From a virus, in IMG/VR virus record IMGVR_UViG_3300035701_000245, positions 1 to 26,316 of that record: a stretch of 26,316 nucleotides of DNA; one strand, 5' to 3'. Shown piece by piece: positions 1 to 6,767 of the stretch. Numbering within the stretch: the stretch's first letter is position 1; the number at the start of each line of letters is the position of its first letter. The position numbers and the translations under genes were made by a program. Below the pieces are notes generated by a model, which saw only the letters and a list, made by a program, of their open reading frames with translations, made no database searches and was not told where the DNA came from.

Positions 1-206
1 AAGCCGAAGCCGCCAGAGTGGTCTTCGACTGGCCGGTCGTCCATCTCCTTCCACCGGCCGTCCCAATAGTGGACCTCCTGTTGCATGAGAATTGCCCCGC
101 CGACCCCGTGGCCGAGGTTGAACTCGACGCCGTTCGGAATTGGGCGCACAGGGTAGTGGCCCCACCAGTCGGGGGCGATGACCGCCATGCGCTGGCTAGG
201 CTTCAT
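1..206 (-). CDS. Start of an unrecognised protein (partial)
   Basis: An open frame begins at ATG 206, four bases inside the previous stop (ATGA), and runs off the window edge after 68 codons. The start reads MKPSQRMAVIAPDWWGHYPVR; further on come GVEFNLGHGVGGAIL, QQEVHYWDGRWKEMDD and a Gly-rich end. The Trp/Tyr-rich section suggests a beta-structured tail-tip protein. I do not recognise a family; the operon position is the only functional clue. An ATG seven codons in is another possible start. Confidence 0.55.
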   Translation of the reverse strand, partial: MKPSQRMAVIAPDWWGHYPVRPIPNGVEFNLGHGVGGAILMQQEVHYWDGRWKEMDDRPVEDHSGGFG

Positions 207-652
207 TGCGGCTCCGGAGCGAGTTCGACGGAGAATCCGAGTTGCGCTATCGTCTTGAACGAGAATATGTTCAGGATGAGATAGTCGCCGTGATTGATTG
301 TCGTACTTCCCCAACCTGTCACCCCGCCTGTGGCAATCTTGCCGCCCAGGAGCCGCGGCCTGTTGCCGCCGCACATTGTCGTCGCCGGTGGGTAGCCTGA
401 GCCTTTCAGGATGTCCACGACTGCCTCGCCGTTGACGTCCGACATGATGGCCCAGGAGACGACCCGGTAGCGCAGGCCCGTTCCGGGCAGGCACCGGACA
501 CGCCCGAATGCGTGGACGGCCACAGCGGGGTCGAAGGCGCATAGCGTGTGATTCACCTTCGAGGACGATGGAGTGCCAAGCGCCTTGAGCCTCTCAAGGT
601 CCTTGTTGTGCTGGCCCACAATGCGGACTAGCTGGCCCTGGTCAATCTGCAT
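203..652 (-). CDS. Beta-sandwich tail-tip / receptor-binding candidate
   Basis: The start ATG (652) shares one base with the Gp37-like stop (TGATG), so I reject the longer frame to 805. The 149-residue protein begins with a helix (residues 1-25, QGQLVRIVGQHNKDLERLKAL), possibly a short coiled coil, then a beta domain: RVVSWAIMSDVNGEAVVDILKG, a Pro-rich turn, TGGVTGWGSTTINHGDYLIL and LGFSVELAP. The order of WxIxxDVxGxxVVDI, a 'P....' loop, GWGxxxxxxGDxL and a last strand is common in tail-tip or decoration proteins of many phages I remember. It could be a small receptor-binding or tip domain. The start helix suggests a trimer. Confidence 0.65.
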   Translation of the reverse strand: MQIDQGQLVRIVGQHNKDLERLKALGTPSSSKVNHTLCAFDPAVAVHAFGRVRCLPGTGLRYRVVSWAIMSDVNGEAVVDILKGSGYPPATTMCGGNRPRLLGGKIATGGVTGWGSTTINHGDYLILNIFSFKTIAQLGFSVELAPEPQ

Positions 653-1803
653 CAGTCGGGTTTCCCTTCGAGCGCCTTCGTGATGGTCACGGTCGCCTCG
701 ACTGTCTCCCGACCTTCCTGGTCGCCGGAGACAACGAAGGAGTCTACACGGCCATCGAACTCCATGCCACGGTATCGGACTGTCACCACATCGCCAAAGC
801 CCCAATCGACCCCAAACCGGGTGAGTGGGGTATCAATGAGCGAGCCGGAGAATATGACCCTCGGCCTGCGCTCCTGCATGGCGTAGTACGCCCGCCACGC
901 CACCCCCAGGAGGGTTGTCTCCTCGGTGGCTGGCTCGATGCCTTCGTGAACGTTGAACGGGGAGAGGTATCCACGGGCCGGGTCGTTCTCTGGGTCCACC
1001 ATCCGGGAAGTCCCATCCCCAGGCCCGAGGCCGTAGACGATATTCTCCTCCTCGGAGTAGTCAAACTTCAGGGCCGGGTTCTGGAGGTTGCCCGCTTCCT
1101 TGGCGAAGGTGAGCGGGGCGAGGTTCGTCGCTAGGGTGCGGTCCACGCCACGGTTCGGGCACCACGTCTTGAACTGGAATTGCGCCGGGCCGACATACTC
1201 GCAATCGAACCACACGGGCGTGCTGGTCCAGTTGTTGTCGGACGAGGGCCACATCGACGCCTCTGCCAACTGCTTGCAGACCTCAAGGACGTTGCGGTAC
1301 TGGAAGGTCCTCACGACCGACCGGGCATCGCCCTCGTCCGGGGCCACCGAGAATTGAGCGGCGGGGTAGGCACGCGTCCTGAGTGGATACCACACATTCT
1401 GGACGAGCGTCCCCATGTTCTCCCGAACGACCGCCTTCATCGAGTCGTCGGCGGGGCCGCTCTTGCTCCACATGCTCTCCGGGGTGTTGTATGCCACGAC
1501 ACGCCGGGCCAGCAGGTCTATCTGGTCCGGGCCGTCCAGTTGCAGGTACACCCGCCCTTCGCCGTCCTCGGTCCACTCCCACGCACGCAGGAAGCCAATG
1601 CCAAGGAGAATGGGACCGGCCCCAATCGGCGTCCGGTAGAACTCAAGGATGCGGTCGACGGCCAACAAGCTCCTGTCGATGTCGCTCGTCTGAATGGAGA
1701 ACCAGCCGAGGTCGTTGGCTTGGCGTGCGTAGCTCCATGAGATGACGCTCTCAAGCTTCCCCATCAAGATTCCGTCAGCCGAGCGGACGAGAATGTGGCT
1801 CAT
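652..1803 (-). CDS. Tail protein, Siphovirus ReqiPepy6 Gp37-like
   Basis: This 383-residue protein starts at ATG 1803 (ATGA overlap). It contains WSYARQANDLGWFSIQTSD near the start, a repeated pattern of hydrophobic strand, FLRAWEWTEDGEGRVYLQL and GPDQIDLLARRVVAYNT, then a middle with ALKFDYSEEENIVYGLG and a late GFGDVVTVRYRGMEFDGRVD. This is the layout of Siphovirus_Gp37-like proteins (PF14594), tail-tip proteins related to the phage Tal/gp27-like hub fold. It probably closes the tail tube below the distal tail ring. No peptidoglycan hydrolase domain is visible. The order Dit, then Gp37-like protein, then tip protein is as expected. Confidence 0.8.
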   Translation of the reverse strand: MSHILVRSADGILMGKLESVISWSYARQANDLGWFSIQTSDIDRSLLAVDRILEFYRTPIGAGPILLGIGFLRAWEWTEDGEGRVYLQLDGPDQIDLLARRVVAYNTPESMWSKSGPADDSMKAVVRENMGTLVQNVWYPLRTRAYPAAQFSVAPDEGDARSVVRTFQYRNVLEVCKQLAEASMWPSSDNNWTSTPVWFDCEYVGPAQFQFKTWCPNRGVDRTLATNLAPLTFAKEAGNLQNPALKFDYSEEENIVYGLGPGDGTSRMVDPENDPARGYLSPFNVHEGIEPATEETTLLGVAWRAYYAMQERRPRVIFSGSLIDTPLTRFGVDWGFGDVVTVRYRGMEFDGRVDSFVVSGDQEGRETVEATVTITKALEGKPD

Positions 1804-4295
1804 CGGATGCTGTCAAACGACCAATCAGACAGCGGCCATCTCAGACTGACTTCCTCGGAGCCTGAGCCGCCTGTGCCGTGGAAGGCAATTGAATTGTCGC
1901 CGGGGAGCAGGTAGAAGTCACCGAAGTCGCTGTCGGGGAGCAGGCCGTACATCACATTGCCCCGCCACTCGGAGAATGCTCGCAAGAGGCCGGGGCGTAG
2001 GTCTACCAACACCCGCTCCCCTGTCTCGACGCCGAGATTGAGCCGCACCACTTTGCCTGTGTCTTGATTCTCGATGTACTGCAAGGAGAGAGGACCGAGC
2101 ACGTCCAGAATGGGATACGCCGCCGCCTTCCCATTGTTCCGGACGACGCTTACGCTGGCGATAGAGCTGACCACCGCCCCGCCATAGCCAAGGAACAGCT
2201 TCTCGAACTTCGAGGCGATTGCGTAGACAGCATACCCAACGGCGATGTCAAGGTGAGCGAAGGTCGTCCCGTTCCATGAGCAAACCTGAGAGCAGAGGGT
2301 GTCGCCCGTGGCGCTGGTGAAGTCGCCGCCTAGGTAGACGTTGCCTTTCTTGTCAACATCCAAGGCGAACACGCCCGTGCCGCCTGCCACTCCGGCCCCG
2401 TTCCCGCCGAGTGGGTACAGGTCTGTACGGTTCCAGACCGCCACCCTTGCCGCAGTCCAGAAGCCAGCGGTCGAGAATGTGCCGCCGAGGTAGAGCTTGC
2501 CGTCGAGGCCCAGCTTGAGTGCCTTGCACGGACCGTTGAGGCCAGACTCGGCAATGGCCGTGAACCCGCCCGCTGCCGTGTACTTGCAGATGCGGGGCAG
2601 GGCGTTGTCTAGGTGCGTTTGCTCTTGCACGAAGTCGCCCCCGACAAAGATGGTGGAGCCGTCGAGGTCCACCTCCAGGGCGTTGACGTTCCCATCCAGG
2701 CCTGAGTGCGTTCCAATGACTGTCCAGGTATCCAGGCCCGGGCCGTTGTACTTGACGATGTGGTACGCGTTGTCACCTGCAACCGTGCTAAGGAATGTGC
2801 CGCCGATGTAGCACACCCCGGTCTTGTCGGTTGCCAGGGCAAAGACGTCTGCGGACACGCCAGGGGAAGCCGTGTTCTTCACTTTGTGGAAAGTGTTGGT
2901 ATCCGTCTGGTAGCGGGTGAGCCGGTTCATGGTGACAGCACCTACGGTCGTGAAGGTGCCACCGATGTACACATCGCCGTCAGGGGCGAAGGCAATCGCA
3001 TACACCGTCCCATTGTCGATGTCATTCCCGGCCCCGCCGAGGATGTTCCACGCCGTGCCATCCCACCGGGCCACGTGGCGGCAGGCCACGCCGCCGATGT
3101 TCAAGAAGTCGCCGCCTGCATACACGTCCCCGTTGGGGTGAACCTTGAGCACTCGAATGGGGAAGGACGCCGACCCGAAGCCTTGCCACACGCCCGCCAG
3201 CCGGGCCACCAAGTAGGCATGGCCAGTCGTTGGGACGGTGTTCACCGACAGCTTCTTGACGTCCTGGCTGTCCGGATGCCAATACGGGTCGGGGGCAAGG
3301 AGCCGGACGCCAAAGGCGTTCATCGTCGGGTCACGGAGGTCGCCCTCCCACTCCATGCCGCTCTCATAGATGGCCTCAAGGTCCATCGGGCATGGCCCAT
3401 CCTCATACCGGATGAGGCCAGCCTGCGGCTTCGTCACAAGGTCCGGCTTGAACGCGTCGACCAGGGCCGACCGTGCCTTGTGGAGTTCCTTCAAGCTCTG
3501 CGGGTCGCACTCGTCCCGGTCGTGCGTGCGCCGGGCCGTGAATGTGACTTCCACCGCCCTCGGCAGGGCCTTGACCGATTGCAGGACGGCACGCTCCTGC
3601 CCGGAGTACAACTGCGTCCCAAGGGCCAACGGGGGCATTCCCAAACCGGACGCCTCGGTGGGGTACAGGTTGACATCCACGCCACTCGACAGGTCCACGA
3701 ACCTCCCGCCCCGGCGATACGACTTGGTCCGTGTGGAACGGGAGGCATGCCGCTGGCCTTCCCATTCAAAGTACGGGCTGCCGTCATGGACTGGCAGTTC
3801 AAACTCCACGTCGCCATCGCAGTAGGTTGTCGGATAGCCTTTCAGTTCCAGTTGCGCTCCGTCGATATAGAAGTCGGCAAGGTGATTGCGGTACGTCGCC
3901 ACACCCAGCCGGAGTGCCGTCTCGACCGCGGTGCCGAGTGTCCCGACCACCCACAGCCTCTGCCAATACTCATCGTTGAGCTCGACTGGCTTGCTGACCC
4001 ATTGCAGGCTGTTCGTGTGCGACCGCAGGAGGCAGTACACCGTCCCTCGCCCCCGTGCGTACGCGGAGCCACAGACAGGGGAGTTGGTCAGGCCGATGTT
4101 GACTTCGTAGTACGCACCTTCCTGCGGCACGCCGCCCGGAGTGACGCAATGGATGGACGCCCGCCCGAACCGGGAACGCTCCAAGGTACGGGTCATGGTC
4201 GTCCCAGCTAGTGCGGCCCAGCCAGTCGTGTCGAGGCCCGCCGAAGGGTTCGTGCAGTAGTTCTTGGTCGCCTCGGGGAGTAGGACTTCAAGCAT
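1800..4295 (-). CDS. Distal tail protein with CBM-like N-terminus and inserted beta-propeller
   Basis: This 831-residue protein is a strongly expanded Dit. Residues 9-160 resemble a jelly-roll carbohydrate-binding module (NYCTNPSAG and GW at the start, FYIDGAQLE late). Residues 165-360 look like the Dit N-terminal core with ...DRDECDPQSLKELHKAR and a PDPYWHPDSQ end. From about 385 to 706 there are seven evenly spaced motifs, Y/F-x-GG-D/T-F: near 392, 443, 496, 550, 602, 654 and a degenerate 701, about 52 residues apart, so a probable seven-bladed propeller. The last ~115 residues (GPLSLQYIENQDTGK, LLPGDNSIAF) match the Dit C-terminal galectin-like domain. It would form the hub at the tail tip and bind host surface glycans. 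Confidence 0.8.
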   Translation of the reverse strand: MLEVLLPEATKNYCTNPSAGLDTTGWAALAGTTMTRTLERSRFGRASIHCVTPGGVPQEGAYYEVNIGLTNSPVCGSAYARGRGTVYCLLRSHTNSLQWVSKPVELNDEYWQRLWVVGTLGTAVETALRLGVATYRNHLADFYIDGAQLELKGYPTTYCDGDVEFELPVHDGSPYFEWEGQRHASRSTRTKSYRRGGRFVDLSSGVDVNLYPTEASGLGMPPLALGTQLYSGQERAVLQSVKALPRAVEVTFTARRTHDRDECDPQSLKELHKARSALVDAFKPDLVTKPQAGLIRYEDGPCPMDLEAIYESGMEWEGDLRDPTMNAFGVRLLAPDPYWHPDSQDVKKLSVNTVPTTGHAYLVARLAGVWQGFGSASFPIRVLKVHPNGDVYAGGDFLNIGGVACRHVARWDGTAWNILGGAGNDIDNGTVYAIAFAPDGDVYIGGTFTTVGAVTMNRLTRYQTDTNTFHKVKNTASPGVSADVFALATDKTGVCYIGGTFLSTVAGDNAYHIVKYNGPGLDTWTVIGTHSGLDGNVNALEVDLDGSTIFVGGDFVQEQTHLDNALPRICKYTAAGGFTAIAESGLNGPCKALKLGLDGKLYLGGTFSTAGFWTAARVAVWNRTDLYPLGGNGAGVAGGTGVFALDVDKKGNVYLGGDFTSATGDTLCSQVCSWNGTTFAHLDIAVGYAVYAIASKFEKLFLGYGGAVVSSIASVSVVRNNGKAAAYPILDVLGPLSLQYIENQDTGKVVRLNLGVETGERVLVDLRPGLLRAFSEWRGNVMYGLLPDSDFGDFYLLPGDNSIAFHGTGGSGSEEVSLRWPLSDWSFDSIR

Positions 4296-4298
4296 CTG

Positions 4299-5957
4299 TC
4301 ACCGCCTGCCAGCAAGAGCTTGCATCATTCGGAAGTCAGCGAGAATGGGCTCCCGTGGGGCCGAGGTATTCACCGTCAGGTTGTACGCATTGCTTGCCCC
4401 TGCCCCGCCCCCTGCCCCGCCCATCCCAGGCGGGGCCGCCCGCACAGGAGCCGCCACCGCCGCCCCTATTGTTGGGGCCGCCAATGATTGAACCGCCCCC
4501 ATCGCCTCGGCAATCCCCCACAGCGTCTTCTCGAAGGGCGAAGGAGATTTGCCGACCAGCCATTCGGGGAGCTTGACGTTGTTCAGCCAGTCCGAGAAGC
4601 CATTCATCACCTCAAGGAACGGGGCCATGAAGTCGGCCACGTCTTGAATCGCCGTTCCCAGCCATTCGAATACCGGGGCCAACTTCTCGCTTATCCACTT
4701 CCAAACCTTCTCGACCACGGGGAGTATAAGGTTCGTGAAGATACCCCACAGCGTCCGCAGGGCGAAGCCAAGGACCGCCGAGATGACGTTCGCCACGGTC
4801 GTGATAATCGGCAGGATGTAGACCGAGAACCATTGCCACAGGAGCTTGAGCGCCGGGAACACTACGTCCGTCAGAATGGTGATGACGGTCCGGAAGTACG
4901 GCCCCAACTTCTCGTTCAGGTAGGTGGCGACGGCGACGATGGCGGGCTGGAGCGTCGTGGTCCAGAAGGCGGCAAGGTTGCTCCCCGCCGTCTGCATCTG
5001 GCCAAAGAACGACACCGCCGCATCAATCATCCCCGGAAGGTGCTCCCCAATCCAGGTGGCAACCTCGATGACAGCGGGGATGACGCTTGTCTTGAACACC
5101 TCGACCAATTGCGGCAGGTACTGCTGGGCCAACTCGCCAAGCTTCGTGATGAGTGGAAGGAGGGCCGGAACCAACGCCATCCCGATTTGGTCTTTCGTGT
5201 TCGTGATGGTCGTCTGGAAGGCCTTCATCGCCCCGGCCGCTGTGTCTGCGATGTCGGGCATTGCGGCGGTGTTCTTGGCGAGGGCGGCGGTCGCCGCCGA
5301 CATGAGCGCCGCCTGACGCTGTTCCTTCGTGAGTTCTGCCGCTGTCGTCCCAACCGACTTGGCGTAGTCGTCCATCACTTGCGTCAGGTCGATTTGAATA
5401 CCGAGGTTGTCGAGAATCATCACGCTCTCCCGACCAATGCCCCGGATGAAGTCGCTTGTCAATTGCCCCACGTCCTGCCCGGTGGCGGACGCGACCTTTC
5501 CGATGAGTGGAATTACAGGGGCGAGTTTCTCTGAAAGGGTCGAGCCGAGCAGTTGACTGGCGAGGTTGAAATTCTCCATGAGCTTGACGTCAGGGATGGT
5601 GCCACGGGCCGCCTCAGACAGCGTCCGCAGGACCTCAGCCGGGTCCTTCCCCATTGCCGTGACGATGCCTTCAAACGCTGTCTGGATGTCGTACAGCGGG
5701 GCGGCGTCAATCGCCATCTTGATTGCTAGGCCGCCGAGCGCCCCGGCGACCCCCAGCGCCGCCGTCCCGATGGCCGCAACCGCTGTGACAGCGATACCCG
5801 CCGAGGACACAAGGCCGCCAAGGGAGATGGCCCCAAGGCCGCCAATCTGCTTGTGGGTTTCATTGACGGCTCCCCCCATGCCGCCAATGTCCTTCAAGAA
5901 CTTGTCGTAGTTCTTGACGATTGCTTCGACGCCATACGGCGGGAGCTTCATACCCAT
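4299..5957 (-). CDS. Tail tape measure protein
   Basis: At 552 residues this is a short tape measure. It has a Gly/Ala-rich hydrophobic stretch at about residues 42-83 (likely membrane-active on DNA entry), long amphipathic helices, further hydrophobic segments rich in Trp and Leu (about 330-440) and a flexible Gly/Ala/Pro section before an NAYNLTVNTSAPREPILADF end, typical of tape measures. It sets tail length and is ejected into the cell. At about 1.5 angstrom per residue, the tail would be near 80 nm, shorter than lambda's. I see no lytic transglycosylase or peptidase domain. The start is ATG at 5957 because of GGAGG; a GTG three bases upstream is possible. The distal tail gene follows three bases after the stop. 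Confidence 0.85.
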   Translation of the reverse strand: MGMKLPPYGVEAIVKNYDKFLKDIGGMGGAVNETHKQIGGLGAISLGGLVSSAGIAVTAVAAIGTAALGVAGALGGLAIKMAIDAAPLYDIQTAFEGIVTAMGKDPAEVLRTLSEAARGTIPDVKLMENFNLASQLLGSTLSEKLAPVIPLIGKVASATGQDVGQLTSDFIRGIGRESVMILDNLGIQIDLTQVMDDYAKSVGTTAAELTKEQRQAALMSAATAALAKNTAAMPDIADTAAGAMKAFQTTITNTKDQIGMALVPALLPLITKLGELAQQYLPQLVEVFKTSVIPAVIEVATWIGEHLPGMIDAAVSFFGQMQTAGSNLAAFWTTTLQPAIVAVATYLNEKLGPYFRTVITILTDVVFPALKLLWQWFSVYILPIITTVANVISAVLGFALRTLWGIFTNLILPVVEKVWKWISEKLAPVFEWLGTAIQDVADFMAPFLEVMNGFSDWLNNVKLPEWLVGKSPSPFEKTLWGIAEAMGAVQSLAAPTIGAAVAAPVRAAPPGMGGAGGGAGASNAYNLTVNTSAPREPILADFRMMQALAGRR

Positions 5958-6196
5958 CACTTCCTCCGCTTGGCCTGGGACTCAAGCGCCTTGTTCCGGG
6001 CGTCGTCAACGTGCGCGTCAATCATCCCCGACAGCCGATACCAAGCCACCGTCCGGGCCATCAGGTCACGGTCATACTCCCCGTTCGTCCACCGTTCCAG
6101 GTCCAGTCCGGCCCGGATGCAAGCTTCGAACTCCTCAAACCTCTGTGAGTAGGTGATGCCATGCCTAAGCCGGTGGCGTATCCCTACCCGTTGTAT
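5957..6196 (-). CDS. Tail assembly chaperone extension (gpT-like part, via frameshift)
   Basis: The open frame from about 6196 to 5957 has no plausible start codon before an internal ATG, yet it reads as protein: HGITYSQRFEEFEACIRAG, LERWTNGEYDRDLMAR and AWYRLSGMIDAHVDDARNK. The acidic-then-basic helical layout resembles the T domain of gpGT fusions, which recruits tail-tube protein. If the ribosome moves +1 in the 6165-6240 region, the long form is about 259 residues. Its stop shares one base with the tape-measure ATG (TGATG), and that gene's Shine-Dalgarno lies inside the extension; such coupling is the best evidence that this frame is translated. Confidence 0.65.
   Translation of the reverse strand: MQRVGIRHRLRHGITYSQRFEEFEACIRAGLDLERWTNGEYDRDLMARTVAWYRLSGMIDAHVDDARNKALESQAKRRK
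5963..5967 (-). promoter_or_regulatory. Shine-Dalgarno site for the tape measure gene
   Basis: GGAGG lies five bases before the ATG at 5957 and favours it over the GTG at 5960. Confidence 0.65.
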
Positions 6197-6737
6197 CGGG
6201 ACGCCGCTCCTCTTGACTCCGAAAGGAGTCTTCGGCTTTGGCCACCTCCGCTTGCGTGAGGCCGGAAGCCATCGCCAATAGGACGAGGTCTGGCCCGGCG
6301 ACCGCAATAAAGGACTTGTACAGGAGTTCGACGTCCATCGCGTCCGACAAGTCCCACTCGTCCAGCGAGAGGTTGCCCCGCTTCGCCATGTAGGCGAGCC
6401 GGGGAAGCCACTCCTCCATCGGGGGTATTGGAGCCACCAGCTCAACACCGAACATGAGCAGGGCTTCGGTTGTCCGCTGGCCCCTCTCATGATTCGCCTC
6501 CTCGATGGCCCGAAGATAGGCCGGGTGGAGGGGGTTCTCCTCCTCCCGGCCCAATGCCTCAATGAACTGCTTCGGGACGTCCGGCTGGGGTACGGTCTGC
6601 GAGACCTGGTCCAGCAGTTTCGCACTCACCGGACGGATGCGTGCGCGGATGCCGGTCGAAAGAGTGACGGCCGCTCCGACTTCTTTCTGCGCCCTTGCCA
6701 CTTCAACTGCGGCGTGTCGCCGCTGGCCCGTAGTCAT
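6165..6737 (-). CDS. Tail assembly chaperone, short form (gpG-like)
   Basis: This 190-residue helical protein lies between the tail tube and the tape measure, the usual place of the lambda gpG type chaperone, which coats the tape measure before tube assembly. It has VTLSTGIRARIRPVSAKLLD at the start, a central segment with Pro-Pro-Met-Glu-Glu-Trp-Leu-Pro, and an EWDLSDAMDVELLYKSF helix. The start is well supported by AGGAGG. The frame ends in TAG at 6165 while another frame stays open to 5957, so a frameshifted longer form is expected (see the next entry). I cannot exclude a standalone protein, but the context is strong. Confidence 0.75.
   Translation of the reverse strand: MTTGQRRHAAVEVARAQKEVGAAVTLSTGIRARIRPVSAKLLDQVSQTVPQPDVPKQFIEALGREEENPLHPAYLRAIEEANHERGQRTTEALLMFGVELVAPIPPMEEWLPRLAYMAKRGNLSLDEWDLSDAMDVELLYKSFIAVAGPDLVLLAMASGLTQAEVAKAEDSFRSQEERRPDTTGRDTPPA
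6198..6230 (-). promoter_or_regulatory. Candidate +1 frameshift signal in the tail chaperone
   Basis: In mRNA sense there is a perfect hairpin GACTCC-TTTC-GGAGTC (6230-6215), then AAGAGGAG (6214-6207, Shine-Dalgarno-like), six bases and an in-frame CCC codon (6200-6198) followed by G. tRNA-Pro could slip from CCC to CCG, moving to the frame of the extension. SD-like stimulators act in prfB recoding. Exact site is inferred. Confidence 0.4.
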
Positions 6738-6742
6738 AGGTT

Positions 6743-6748
6743 CCTCCT
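6743..6748 (-). promoter_or_regulatory. Strong Shine-Dalgarno site for the tail chaperone
   Basis: The minus strand reads AGGAGG five bases before the ATG at 6737, in a 30-base gap after the tail-tube gene. Confidence 0.7.
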
Positions 6749-6767
6749 GTCCGAGGATGCGTCAGGT

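Noticed and set aside
2706-4211. Plus-strand open frame of 501 codons opposite the distal tail gene
   Set aside because: It is a shadow of the Dit gene, rich in Arg/His/Val, with no motif and no operon partner on the plus strand.
4488-5534. Plus-strand open frame of 348 codons opposite the tape measure gene
   Set aside because: Arg/Gly/His-rich shadow; the minus-strand protein has the expected tape-measure composition and ending.
6166-6179. CTTAGGC heptamer at the end of the short chaperone frame as a Ty1-like +1 site
   Set aside because: The heptamer is in the wrong phase: the zero frame reads GCT TAG, so the CTT codon is not in the P site before the shift.
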